DNA of 13,766 bases from an uncultured Agitococcus sp. (GCF_937920075.1 NZ_CALETI010000280.1:1-13766); one strand, 5' to 3'; shown: positions 1 to 6,964, counted from the stretch's first letter. Notes: generated by a model from the letters alone, not told the origin. Program-made: numbers and translations.

Positions 1-70
1 GATTTGCTTTGGTAAAAGCCTCAGTTGCTTGTTGAAATTGTCTTGAGAGTAGTTGTTCGATTTGGGACAT
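1..70 (-). CDS. N-terminal fragment of an unidentified protein
   Basis: An ATG at 70-68 opens a frame that runs off the left edge of the window. Twenty-three codons are visible, beginning MSQIEQLLSRQF and continuing as a polar helix rich in Gln, Ala and Thr. The next codon group upstream is in-frame TAA, so this ATG is the first possible start. No good Shine-Dalgarno lies at normal spacing. A GAGGT occurs about 26 nt upstream, in the loop of the 81-113 hairpin. A short amphipathic N-terminus of this kind would suit a phasin-like protein, but that is a guess from composition and no family can be assigned from 23 residues. It lies in the same direction as the DUF4124 gene and glnA. Confidence 0.45.
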   Translation of the reverse strand, partial: MSQIEQLLSRQFQQATEAFTKAN

Positions 71-80
71 GATGAATTAT

Positions 81-113
81 CTTGTTATCTTAATTTACCT
101 CAAAGATAACAAG
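81..113. repeat. 11-bp perfect inverted repeat
   Basis: CTTGTTATCTT (81-91) is exactly inverted as AAGATAACAAG (103-113) around an 11-nt loop. It lies between the DUF4124 stop (131) and the minus-strand start at 70. There is no T-run after the stem on the minus strand, so it is a poor intrinsic terminator. The loop carries a GAGGT on the minus strand. It could be an operator or an mRNA hairpin near the start of the downstream gene. Confidence 0.6.
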
Positions 114-130
114 ATTTACGTTAATTGCCA

Positions 131-652
131 CTATTTCTTTGAGCCGTGAAACATGGGGTGTTGAATAAAAAAATCTATAGCCTGAGTTTGCATAATATTT
201 TGTTTGGCGTCCAACACCTTAAACTCCAAGCGATGTTGACCGCGCTCTAAAGAACTTGGACTGATTTGAGGTGATAAATTATTTTTGCCCATATCTTGGC
301 CGTCTAAAAATACTTGCAGAGTATGTTCTTTAGCTAATGCTGGCTCAAATTGTATGCCTAAATTAAAAGGCTCTTGCTCTTTTTGTAATATCGTTTCAGA
401 CGCCAAGCCATTGATAGTCATTTTATAGGAAGTGGGTAAGGACTTTTTGTTATCTTTCTTAGGTTTCGTTTTTTCGTCAATGACACTTCGGGGCAAAGCT
501 GGGACTGTGGCAATCGGTTTTGCTTCTAACTGTTGCGCATCAGCACTCGGCACGTCAGAAAATATCACATTGCCATTTTTATCATAGGTTTTATAAATTT
601 CGGCCTGAGCCAGATTGGCAGATAACAAACAGCATAACACCACTAAACGCAT
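131..652 (-). CDS. Exported DUF4124 domain protein
   Basis: This 173-residue protein has a signal peptide (about residues 1-17, ending ANLAQA) and then a DUF4124 segment at about 18-50 with the hallmark pattern YKTYDKNGNVIFSDVP. DUF4124 is a short N-terminal domain of exported proteobacterial proteins with no established biochemical role. Residues about 80-165 look like a beta-sandwich region (FLDGQ, then RGQHRLEFKVLD). I chose the start at 652 rather than an in-frame ATG at 676. The later start puts the signal peptide at the N-terminus and has GGAGAG six nt upstream, whereas the earlier start would have its own leader in the way. It lies downstream of glnA behind a terminator. From memory, DUF4124 genes often sit beside glnA in gammaproteobacteria, which would fit ancestral synteny. 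Confidence 0.85.
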   Translation of the reverse strand: MRLVVLCCLLSANLAQAEIYKTYDKNGNVIFSDVPSADAQQLEAKPIATVPALPRSVIDEKTKPKKDNKKSLPTSYKMTINGLASETILQKEQEPFNLGIQFEPALAKEHTLQVFLDGQDMGKNNLSPQISPSSLERGQHRLEFKVLDAKQNIMQTQAIDFFIQHPMFHGSKK

Positions 653-696
653 TTGACTCTCTCCTACAAAAATCAATTTCCTTAAAGTATAAAAGC

Positions 697-724
697 AAAA
701 AGGCTCATATACATGAGCCTTTTT
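697..724 (-). terminator. Intrinsic terminator of glnA
   Basis: AGGCTCAT (701-708) pairs with ATGAGCCT (713-720) around the loop ATAC, with flanking A and T runs extending the stem to 697-724. Read on the minus strand, it lies 33 nt after the glnA stop and is followed by TTTTGCTTTTAT. The flanking runs would also allow it to work weakly in the other direction. Confidence 0.85.
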
Positions 725-756
725 GTCAAAGCGTGACGCTTTATGTAAAACAGTGA

Positions 757-2166
757 TTACACGCTGTAGTACATATCGAACTCAATGGGATGAACTGTTG
801 TGTTCAAGCGACGAACTTCTTCTGTTTTCAACTCAATGAAAGCATCGAGGAATTCTTTAGTGAACACGCCACCTTTTAATAAGAATTCATGGTCAGCTTT
901 TAAGGAGTCTAAAGCTTGTTCTAAACTTTCTGCCACAGTTGGGATTAATGCATCTTCTTCTGGTGGTAAGTCATACAAGTTTTTGTCTGCTGCATCACCA
1001 GGATGGATTTTGTTTTGAATACCGTCTAAACCAGCCATCATCAAAGCAGCAAAACATAAGTATGGGTTTGCACCTGGATCTGGGAAGCGAGTTTCGATAC
1101 GAACAGCTTTTGGACTGCTTACGTATGGAATACGGATAGAAGCAGAGCGGTTACGTGCAGAGTAAGCTAACTTGATTGGTGCTTCGTAGTGAGGAACCAA
1201 ACGCTTGTAGGAGTTAGTTAATGGGTTAGTAATCGCATTCAAAGCACGAGCGTGTTTGATGATACCACCAATGTAATATAAAGCTAATTCAGACAAGCCA
1301 CCGTATTGGTCGCCAGAGAATAAGTTTTTACCATCTTTGCTTAAAGATTGGTGTACGTGCATACCAGAACCGTTGTCACCAACTAATGGCTTTGGCATAA
1401 AGGTTGCTGTTTTGCCGAAAGCGTGAGCAACGTTGTGTACAGCATATTTTAATACTTGTACTTCGTCAGCTTTACGTACTAAGGTGTTAAATGCAACACC
1501 GATTTCGCTTTGGCAAGAAGCCACTTCGTGGTGTTGTACTTCGATTTTGCCTTCGCCTAACATAGACTCAATCGCGTTACACATAGCAACACGTAAATCT
1601 TGAGCAGAGTCAATTGGAGGAACTGGGAAGTAACCGCCTTTTACGCGTGGACGGTGACCTGTGTTACCACCTTCATAGTCTTTGTTGGTTGACCAAGCAG
1701 CTTCTTCAGCATAAATGGTATGGCGAGCACCGCTCATGTCGATGTCCCATTTTACTTCGTCAAATACAAAGAATTCTGGCTCTGGACCAAAATAAGCAGT
1801 ATCAGCAATACCTGTTGCTTTTAAGTAAGCTTCAGCACGACGAGCGATAGAACGTGGGTCACGCTCATAACCTTGCATAGTGCTTGGCTCAATGATGTCA
1901 CAAGAAATAACAACAGTTGGCTCATCAAAGAATGGATCCATGAATGCAGTTTCTGCATCTGGCATCAAAATCATGTCAGAAGCTTCGATGCCTTTCCAAC
2001 CAGCAATCGAAGAACCGTCAAACATTTTTCCTTTTTCAAAAGTTTCTTCATCAACTGTGTAAGCTGGGAAAGAAACGTGTTGCTCTTTACCACGAATATC
2101 GGTAAAGCGTAAGTCAACCCATTTAGCTTGATTTTCTTTAATGAGTTCTAAGGCTTTATTGGCCAT
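757..2166 (-). CDS. glnA: Glutamine synthetase, type I (GSI-beta)
   Basis: Makes glutamine from glutamate, ammonia and ATP in the cytoplasm, the main entry of ammonium into metabolism. The 469 residues equal the usual GSI-beta length. Visible motifs are FDGSSIAGW (about 49-57), the metal-binding PEPEFFVF, NGSGMHVHQS (about 266-275, ATP and metal site), and SYKRLVPHYEAP. Tyr398 in NLYDLPPEE is the residue adenylylated by GlnE in this class, so post-translational control is expected. The start at 2166 has GGGAG about 8 nt upstream. The gene appears to stand alone: a terminator follows it, and a sigma-54 promoter with NtrC-like sites lies about 390-500 bp upstream, the classic nitrogen-limitation arrangement. 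Confidence 0.98.
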   Translation of the reverse strand: MANKALELIKENQAKWVDLRFTDIRGKEQHVSFPAYTVDEETFEKGKMFDGSSIAGWKGIEASDMILMPDAETAFMDPFFDEPTVVISCDIIEPSTMQGYERDPRSIARRAEAYLKATGIADTAYFGPEPEFFVFDEVKWDIDMSGARHTIYAEEAAWSTNKDYEGGNTGHRPRVKGGYFPVPPIDSAQDLRVAMCNAIESMLGEGKIEVQHHEVASCQSEIGVAFNTLVRKADEVQVLKYAVHNVAHAFGKTATFMPKPLVGDNGSGMHVHQSLSKDGKNLFSGDQYGGLSELALYYIGGIIKHARALNAITNPLTNSYKRLVPHYEAPIKLAYSARNRSASIRIPYVSSPKAVRIETRFPDPGANPYLCFAALMMAGLDGIQNKIHPGDAADKNLYDLPPEEDALIPTVAESLEQALDSLKADHEFLLKGGVFTKEFLDAFIELKTEEVRRLNTTVHPIEFDMYYSV

Positions 2167-2197
2167 TTATAGCAGCTCCCAAAATAGCAAATTATAG

Positions 2198-2295
2198 AGG
2201 ACTTGCGCATTTCTTCGAAATTAGCGCGTTTTGCTTACTAAAAATCGTTAAAACCGATTTTTAGTAAGCAAATAAGCGATAACCGCGTAAGTCCT
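2198..2295. repeat. Palindromic, MITE-like element in the glnA leader
   Basis: The outer ends AGGACTTGCGC (2198-2208) and GCGTAAGTCCT (2285-2295) are inverted copies with one mismatch. Inside them, TTTGCTTACTAAAAATCG (2230-2247) is perfectly inverted at 2255-2272 around a 7-nt loop. The left arm also contains a small hairpin (ATTTC-ttc-GAAAT, 2209-2221). The 10-mer ATAGAGGACT occurs at both edges (2194-2203 and 2299-2308). Matching ends on a ~100-bp hairpin suggest a miniature inverted-repeat element or a mobile-repeat remnant, though no clean target duplication is seen. Transcribed as part of the glnA leader it would fold into a very stable hairpin ending about 30 nt before the start codon. 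Confidence 0.7.
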
Positions 2296-2558
2296 AAAAT
2301 AGAGGACTAAACGTCCAACGTTTTAGCAATAAGTAATTAGTTATTTAACTAATGTTATCGACAGTCAACGATGACAAAACGAGGTTTTATAGTACTGTGA
2401 ACAATACTCAAAAACTGGCTCGAAAATAATTCCTAAAAAGCTCGGGCAGTTTAACAGAATCTTAGCTAGGCTCAAGTCACAAGATGCGATTTACATACAC
2501 ACTTTAACGTTATACCTAGTTCTACACTCTACAACTGCCAAGTTTCGGTATTTAAAAT

Positions 2559-2574
2559 AGCAATTTTTATGCCA
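2559..2574 (-). promoter_or_regulatory. Sigma-54 promoter of glnA
   Basis: On the minus strand the sequence reads TGGCATAAAAATTGCT. It has GG and GC separated by exactly 10 nt and is close to the sigma-54 consensus TGGCAC-N5-TTGC(A/T), with one mismatch in the -24 box. The expected transcript start is near 2548, about 380 nt before the glnA ATG. It faces glnA and has NtrC-like sites just upstream. Confidence 0.8.
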
Positions 2575-2580
2575 TCAAAA

Positions 2581-2597
2581 AGGTACATTTTGGCGCA
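2581..2597 (-). promoter_or_regulatory. NtrC-like site 3 (proximal, weaker)
   Basis: Read on the minus strand it is TGCGCCAAAATGTACCT. It matches 12 of 17 positions of the NtrC palindrome TGCACCAAAATGGTGCA, with the left half nearly perfect. It is centred about 41 bp upstream of the predicted start, next to the -24 box. Weak proximal sites are also found at the enterobacterial glnA promoter. Confidence 0.45.
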
Positions 2598-2623
2598 CTT
2601 CTTAGCTATTTAATGCAACATAT

Positions 2624-2640
2624 TGCACCAAAAAATAACA
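2624..2640. promoter_or_regulatory. NtrC-like site 2
   Basis: TGCACCAAAAAATAACA on the plus strand matches 12 of 17 positions of the NtrC consensus, with a full TGCACCA half-site. It is centred about 84 bp upstream of the predicted glnA start. It overlaps a small palindrome, TGCAA-CATA-TTGCA (2614-2627). Confidence 0.55.
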
Positions 2641-2653
2641 ATCACTCCAAAAA

Positions 2654-2670
2654 TGCACCAAAATAAAGCA
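2654..2670. promoter_or_regulatory. NtrC-like site 1 (distal, best)
   Basis: TGCACCAAAATAAAGCA matches 14 of 17 positions of the NtrC palindrome. Its centre is 30 bp from site 2, about three helical turns, and about 114 bp upstream of the predicted start. That resembles the paired high-affinity NtrC sites of enterobacterial glnA. Confidence 0.65.
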
Positions 2671-2672
2671 AA

Positions 2673-2861
2673 TTAGCTTACTGTTAATTTGGTTGAGCCA
2701 TTATTGACCACCACTGTTTTTGCTCTACCTGACAATATCACTGAATCAGCAGTCGGATTATTGCTCAAACTGGCAATATGATGATATTTAGCCTCTACGC
2801 GAGCAGGGGTTACATTGACGGTAATAAAGACTAGTCTAGAAATTATTAACTTGCTGATTGT
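2673..2861 (-). pseudogene. Start-less open frame, possible gene remnant
   Basis: Sixty-two codons stay open between TAA (2864-2862) and TAA (2675-2673) with no ATG in frame. The last 48 or so have ordinary protein-like composition (VNVTPARVEAKYHH, then SVILSGRAKTVVVNNG, ending STKLTVS). It has no recognisable start or ribosome binding site. It could be the eroded 3' end of a gene once upstream of glnA, or a chance open frame in AT-rich DNA. I do not recognise a family. Confidence 0.25.
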
Positions 2862-2982
2862 TTATGTAAAAAATGACAAAAAGATTGACGTTTGATGTCA
2901 AAAGGGGGGTTTTGTGGATTAAATCGTATTAGATGTGACTATCACCTGCATCCTTGCAAGTGATGCTAGAGGTTTAAAACTA

Positions 2983-4092
2983 TTATCCCTTAACAATAAT
3001 CTTTGCTTGTTTTTCTTGCTCAGCAGCCACTTTGGCTCTGACCATCGCTTCGATTTCATCGACTAAATTATCTGTCGGAATCAAATGACTTTTTTCACCA
3101 TTACGATACACCAAACTCTTTGGCGCAGCACCCACCACACCAATATCAGCTTCTTTAGCTTCACCCGGCCCGTTAACTTTACAGCCAATCACTGACACAT
3201 CCATGGGGATACGCACATCTTCTAAACGGGCTTCTAAGGCGTTCATGACTCGAATCACATCAAATTCTTGACGAGAGCAACTGGGGCAAGCAATAAAATT
3301 AATGCCATTAGAGCGAATCCCCAATGCTTTTAAAATATCAAAACCAACTTTAACTTCATCTTCGGGTTCAGCCGCTAAAGAAATACGGATCGTGTCGCCA
3401 ATCCCATCTAATAACAAACCACCCAACGCAATGGCCGATTTAACTGTACCCGATCTAAACACCCCTGCTTCGGTCACGCCTAAATGCAAAGGTTGCTCAA
3501 TTTGAGCTGACAATAAACGATAGGCATCTAAGGTTAAAAATACATTAGAGGCTTTAACACTGACTTTAAACTCTTGAAAATCTAAACGGTCTAAAATATC
3601 AATATGACGCATTGCCGACTCAAGCAATGCTTCGCCTGTTGGCTCTCCATATTTTTTTTGTAAATCTTTTTCTAAAGAGCCTGCATTCACGCCAATCCGA
3701 ATCGACAAACCTTTATCACGCGCACAAGCCACCACTTCACGCACTTTGTCATCCGACCCAATATTACCAGGATTAATACGCAAACAATCCGCGCCTTTTT
3801 CGGCCACTGCCAAGGCAATACGATGGTCAAAATGAATATCCGCAACCAATGGCACTTGTACTTGTTGACGAATTAAGCCAAATGCTTCTGCGGCTTCCAT
3901 AGAAGGCACAGACACTCTGACTATATCTGCCCCAGCTAAGACACAACGCTGAATTTGTGCAACCGTAGCCGCCACATCACAAGTATCGGTATTGGTCATG
4001 GTTTGGACACTAATTGGCGCATCACCACCGACATACACAGAACCAACACGAATTTTACGGGTGACACGACGTTTAATGGGCGAAATGTGCAT
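2983..4092 (-). CDS. ispG: (E)-4-hydroxy-3-methylbut-2-enyl diphosphate synthase
   Basis: IspG (GcpE) converts methylerythritol cyclodiphosphate to HMBPP in the MEP route to isoprenoids, using a [4Fe-4S] cluster. The protein has the usual bacterial length of 369 residues. The N-terminal TIM-barrel shows VQTMTNTDT and VRVSVPS. The C-terminal cluster domain carries Cys269 and Cys272 (CPSC) and Cys304 (GCKVNGPGE), with Glu311 as the expected fourth ligand. These match E. coli Cys270/273/305 and Glu312. The start at 4092 has GAGGT five nt upstream and lies 2 nt beyond the rodZ stop, so translation is probably coupled. It is the last gene of rlmN-pilW-rodZ-ispG. The common next gene, hisS, is absent, and a long non-coding region and glnA follow instead. 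Confidence 0.98.
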   Translation of the reverse strand: MHISPIKRRVTRKIRVGSVYVGGDAPISVQTMTNTDTCDVAATVAQIQRCVLAGADIVRVSVPSMEAAEAFGLIRQQVQVPLVADIHFDHRIALAVAEKGADCLRINPGNIGSDDKVREVVACARDKGLSIRIGVNAGSLEKDLQKKYGEPTGEALLESAMRHIDILDRLDFQEFKVSVKASNVFLTLDAYRLLSAQIEQPLHLGVTEAGVFRSGTVKSAIALGGLLLDGIGDTIRISLAAEPEDEVKVGFDILKALGIRSNGINFIACPSCSRQEFDVIRVMNALEARLEDVRIPMDVSVIGCKVNGPGEAKEADIGVVGAAPKSLVYRNGEKSHLIPTDNLVDEIEAMVRAKVAAEQEKQAKIIVKG

Positions 4093-4094
4093 TC

Positions 4095-4883
4095 TTACCT
4101 CGATAAGCGAAAGTTAACCATACCATTCACAGTATATGGCTTTAAATCAATGACATTATTATTAAAACGAAACTCAACGGCTGTTGCAGGATTTAGTTCA
4201 ATAGCAAAAGGTGATTGACCTTGAAGGCTTAAAGTCTCACCTGCTTGCTTAGTGGTATTGACTAACTCTTGGCCATTGGCATCTGCAATACGCAACTTGG
4301 TTTGAGCAGAAAAACGTAAATTGAGTGTATCGACACTTTGCCGAGGCGTGGTGACATTAGGCAAGGCAATCGTACGATTTTCTATATGAGTTGATGACTC
4401 TATGCTATTGGCGACTTGATTTTGCCTAAATAACGTACTTTGCCATAAACCAGCAACAATGGCACCAATAATAAATACGAGCAATAATACTTTAATCGCT
4501 ATCGTTAACCATTTATGATTTTGACGTAGATGATAACGAACAGGCTTAGCGTGTGTATTCGTTTCTAACACTTGCAGTATTTGAGGTGTTGTTTTGTGTG
4601 CTTCGGTATGATGTTTGGTGTATGCCGCATCAAATAAATGACAGATTTCTTGGCTTGGTACAGATAATAAATCGGCATACAAACGCAAATAACCTTTAAC
4701 AAAGACTGGCTCTGGCAAGGCTTGATAATTTTCGGCCTCAATATCCTCTACCATGCGTGGCAAAATTTTAAGCTGTTGTGCAACTTGCTCCACACTCAAG
4801 CCTTTTTGCTCACGATACGCTTTAAGGCGTTGCCCTAATGATAAGTCATGTGCTGCTTGTATAGAGGAAGAAGCTTGTTGCAT
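4095..4883 (-). CDS. rodZ: Cytoskeleton protein RodZ
   Basis: RodZ is an inner-membrane protein that links MreB filaments to the cell-wall elongation machinery. Residues about 16-78 form the cytoplasmic helix-turn-helix domain of the XRE type (LGQRLKAYREQKGLSVEQVA, then LPEPVFVKGYLRLYADLL), which in this family binds MreB rather than DNA. One membrane span lies at about 125-147. The periplasmic part from about 180 to 262 fits the DUF4115 beta domain. At 262 residues it is shorter than E. coli RodZ (337), mainly in the juxtamembrane linkers. The start at 4883 has AGGAG at good spacing. It sits 20 nt after pilW and 2 nt before ispG, the standard gammaproteobacterial order. Confidence 0.95.
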   Translation of the reverse strand: MQQASSSIQAAHDLSLGQRLKAYREQKGLSVEQVAQQLKILPRMVEDIEAENYQALPEPVFVKGYLRLYADLLSVPSQEICHLFDAAYTKHHTEAHKTTPQILQVLETNTHAKPVRYHLRQNHKWLTIAIKVLLLVFIIGAIVAGLWQSTLFRQNQVANSIESSTHIENRTIALPNVTTPRQSVDTLNLRFSAQTKLRIADANGQELVNTTKQAGETLSLQGQSPFAIELNPATAVEFRFNNNVIDLKPYTVNGMVNFRLSR

Positions 4884-4903
4884 TGTACACTCCTGACTTA
4901 TCG

Positions 4904-5674
4904 TTAAGTACCTGTGCCAAACTGCTTAATATATTCCTGATATTCAGGGCTTTGTGGATATAATTTTTTTAAAAAGAACTCATAATTTGCCATTGCATTA
5001 TGATCATTTTTTAACTTTGCCAAACGTATTCCCAACCACAAGCCTTGTGCGCTTTGACTTTCTTTGCCTATATTACGCAAATAACGCTGATAAAAACGTT
5101 CCGCTTCATCAAATTGTTTATCATCATACGCAAATTGTGCTAGGACTAAGGCAGGCGTAGTTAACGACGGATTAATTTTTAATAATCGCTGATAGTGTTG
5201 TTTGGCTTTAACTATATCATTCATTTGCAAAGCAATATTAGCAACATATTCCAACGAAACATCTCGCCGCTCATAACTTAAATCATTCGCCGCCATTTCA
5301 AATTGCGCTAAAGCTTCTTTATACCGCTTTTGTCTATGCAACAAAACCCCGTAATTATGACGAGCCTGTGGATATTCTGCTTTTAAACTTAATGCCTTAC
5401 GATAATTTTGCTCAGACTCTTTAAAATTATCATCTTTTTCTAGCAGCACCCCCATCACATTATAGGCTTCTGGCAACTTAGGGTCTTGTTCAATGGCGCG
5501 TTGTAGATGCTGTTGTGCCAGCTCTAGTTGGTTTTTTTGAATATATTCCGCAGCAATGGCCACACGCGCTCTAGCAGCCGCTGTTGGATTTGCTTTACGT
5601 TCACCTTCAAACTCTTGGACTGCACAAGCAGATAACAGGGCAATCATCATTAATGTAAAACTAAACTTGATCAT
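4904..5674 (-). CDS. pilW: Type IV pilus biogenesis/stability lipoprotein PilW (PilF)
   Basis: An outer-membrane TPR lipoprotein that helps the PilQ secretin assemble for type IV pili. The N-terminus is a lipoprotein signal with lipobox LSAC (Cys17). Tetratricopeptide repeats follow at about 37-70, 71-104, 105-138, 141-174 and 175-206, with typical spacing of A, Y and P residues (RAIEQDPKLPEAYNVMGVLL). The length, 256 residues, is usual. The start overlaps the rlmN stop in an ATGA arrangement (5671-5674), so translation is probably coupled. The name rests on the lipobox, TPR layout and invariant rlmN-pilW-rodZ synteny. Without that context it would only be a TPR lipoprotein. The rest of the pilus machinery is not in this window. 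Confidence 0.93.
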   Translation of the reverse strand: MIKFSFTLMMIALLSACAVQEFEGERKANPTAAARARVAIAAEYIQKNQLELAQQHLQRAIEQDPKLPEAYNVMGVLLEKDDNFKESEQNYRKALSLKAEYPQARHNYGVLLHRQKRYKEALAQFEMAANDLSYERRDVSLEYVANIALQMNDIVKAKQHYQRLLKINPSLTTPALVLAQFAYDDKQFDEAERFYQRYLRNIGKESQSAQGLWLGIRLAKLKNDHNAMANYEFFLKKLYPQSPEYQEYIKQFGTGT

Positions 5675-6846
5675 GATTGTGTCCGAATAATCTCACCTGC
5701 TCGCGTTTTTTGTTGCCAACGCTCTGCTCGACGTGTACGGTCTTGAACTTTCCCCACTAATTGTCCACAAGCCGCATCAATATCATCGCCACGGGTAGTC
5801 CGAATGGTACAAATAAACCCCGCTTCGGTTAATGTGCGTTGAAAAGACAGAATTTCTTGACGTGGCGTGCAACCATATGGTGCATGAGGGAATGGATTAA
5901 ACGGAATTAAATTAATTTTACTAGGGACATCTTTCAGCAATTTAATCAATTGTTTGGCGTGTTCAGGTTGATCGTTCACACCTGCCAACATCACATATTC
6001 CATGGTAATTTTGCGACGCCCACCTTCTTCACCTTGAAATTTAGCTAAAAAGCGACGACAAGCAGCGGTTAATTCTGCCAAGGGATACTTTTTATTAATG
6101 GGTACTAATTCGTTGCGTAACTCATCATTGGGTGCATGTAAAGACACCGCTAAGGACACATCAATCACTTCTGATAACTTATCAATCATTGGCACAATAC
6201 CAGAGGTTGATAAGGTAACACGACGTTTAGACAAGCCATAGGCATAATCGTCTAACATCAATTCCATCGCTGGTACAACAGCATCAAAATTTAATAAAGG
6301 CTCACCCATGCCCATCATCACCACATTGGTAATGGCACGTTCACGGCTATCATAATCTTGATTTTCTTCAAAATAAGAGCGGTTGGCGACCCACACTTGA
6401 CCAATAATTTCCGCCAAACTTAAATCACGCTGAAAGCCTTGTTTGCCTGTTGAGCAAAAACTACAGTCTAAGGCACAGCCAACTTGTGATGACACACACA
6501 AGGTTTTGCGATCACCATCAGCAGGAATTAACACGGTTTCAACCATGCTATTGTTGCCGACATCCAACACCCATTTACGCGTACCATCATTAGAAAATTC
6601 TTTATAAACCACTTTTGGTGGGCGAATCTCGGCAACTTCGGCTAATTTGGCACGTAATGCTTTTGAAACATTACTCATTTCATCAAAGTTATCCACACCC
6701 AATTGATGAATCCATTTAATCACTTGTGCTGCACGAAACTTTTTTTCACCAATACTGACAAAAAACTCCTCCATTTGGGAGCGTGTCATACCAAGTAAAT
6801 TGATTTTTTCAGGGGTTGGCGTTGCGTCAGTCACAGCAGAATTCAT
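5671..6846 (-). CDS. rlmN: Dual-specificity RNA methyltransferase RlmN
   Basis: RlmN is a radical-SAM enzyme that methylates C2 of A2503 in 23S rRNA and of A37 in some tRNAs. The cluster motif CxxxCxxC is present as CALDCSFC (Cys124, 128, 131). The two mechanistic cysteines are Cys117 (LCVSS) and Cys360 (AACGQL), equivalent to E. coli Cys118 and Cys355. The GMGEPLLNFD segment is the SAM-binding GGEP-like strand. Length (391) is normal, and the N-terminus aligns with the family around KINLLGMTRSQMEEFF. No strong Shine-Dalgarno precedes the ATG at 6846. A CCCTCTCCC repeat lies 22 nt upstream, so the operon promoter must be in or close to that repeat, or the operon depends on read-through past the ndk terminator. 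Confidence 0.98.
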   Translation of the reverse strand: MNSAVTDATPTPEKINLLGMTRSQMEEFFVSIGEKKFRAAQVIKWIHQLGVDNFDEMSNVSKALRAKLAEVAEIRPPKVVYKEFSNDGTRKWVLDVGNNSMVETVLIPADGDRKTLCVSSQVGCALDCSFCSTGKQGFQRDLSLAEIIGQVWVANRSYFEENQDYDSRERAITNVVMMGMGEPLLNFDAVVPAMELMLDDYAYGLSKRRVTLSTSGIVPMIDKLSEVIDVSLAVSLHAPNDELRNELVPINKKYPLAELTAACRRFLAKFQGEEGGRRKITMEYVMLAGVNDQPEHAKQLIKLLKDVPSKINLIPFNPFPHAPYGCTPRQEILSFQRTLTEAGFICTIRTTRGDDIDAACGQLVGKVQDRTRRAERWQQKTRAGEIIRTQS

Positions 6847-6867
6847 AATAATAACCGTAGCAAATAG

Positions 6868-6912
6868 AATTACCCCCTCTCCCTTTGGGAGAGGGTTGGG
6901 GTGAGGGTAATT
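6868..6912. repeat. REP-like palindromic repeat upstream of rlmN
   Basis: CCCTCTCCC (6875-6883), loop TTT and GGGAGAGGG (6887-6895) form a perfect hairpin followed by TTGGGGTGAGGG. The whole unit is bounded by AATTACCC (6868-6875) and GGGTAATT (6905-6912). This CCCTCTCCC/GGTTGGGGTGAGGG sequence is one I recall as a dispersed intergenic repeat in many bacterial genomes. It is G+C-rich against its surroundings. Confidence 0.7.
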
Positions 6913-6926
6913 ATTTTAGCATAAAA

Positions 6927-6954
6927 ACAAAAGGCGCATTCATGCGCCTTTTGT
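6927..6954 (-). terminator. Intrinsic terminator of ndk
   Basis: ACAAAAGGCGCAT (6927-6939) is perfectly inverted at 6942-6954 with a 2-nt centre. On the minus strand the GC-rich stem is followed by TTTTGTTTTTAT, a good U-tract, and lies about 65 nt after the ndk stop. Confidence 0.9.
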
Positions 6955-6964
6955 ATCTACACCG

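Larger units (their letters stand above)
2167..2982. other. 816-bp gene-free region upstream of glnA
   Basis: The stretch between the glnA start and the ispG stop has no intact gene. From the glnA side it holds the ribosome binding site and a possible vegetative -10 (TATAAT, minus strand, 2191-2196). A palindromic element (2198-2295) comes next, followed by about 250 bp of AT-rich leader with nothing I recognise. Beyond that lie the sigma-54 promoter (2559-2574), NtrC-like sites (2581-2670), a start-less open frame (2673-2861), and about 120 bp behind ispG. That last part contains an imperfect hairpin (2941-2964) without a T-run, so no convincing ispG terminator is visible. Confidence 0.8.

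Noticed and set aside
800..2112. Several plus-strand open frames across glnA
   Set aside because: They are antisense shadows of a highly conserved gene, with no ribosome sites and no protein-family features.
2167..2548. Glutamine riboswitch in the glnA leader
   Set aside because: I could not find the conserved glutamine-I core by eye. The leader is AT-rich, and the only strong structure is the palindrome at 2198-2295. A covariance-model search would settle it.
2885..2901. TTGAC-N7-GTCAA palindrome as an operator
   Set aside because: The arms are only 5 bp, it lies about 300 bp from the nearest promoter, and it matches no known regulator site.
2873..2932. Plus-strand 19-codon ORF (MTKRLTFDVK...)
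   Set aside because: It has no ribosome binding site, is very short, and lies in AT-rich intergenic DNA with no recognisable motif.
2941..2964. Intrinsic terminator after ispG
   Set aside because: The hairpin ATCAC-C-TGCA/TGCA-A-GTGAT has a mismatch and no T-run on the minus strand, so it does not meet the pattern.
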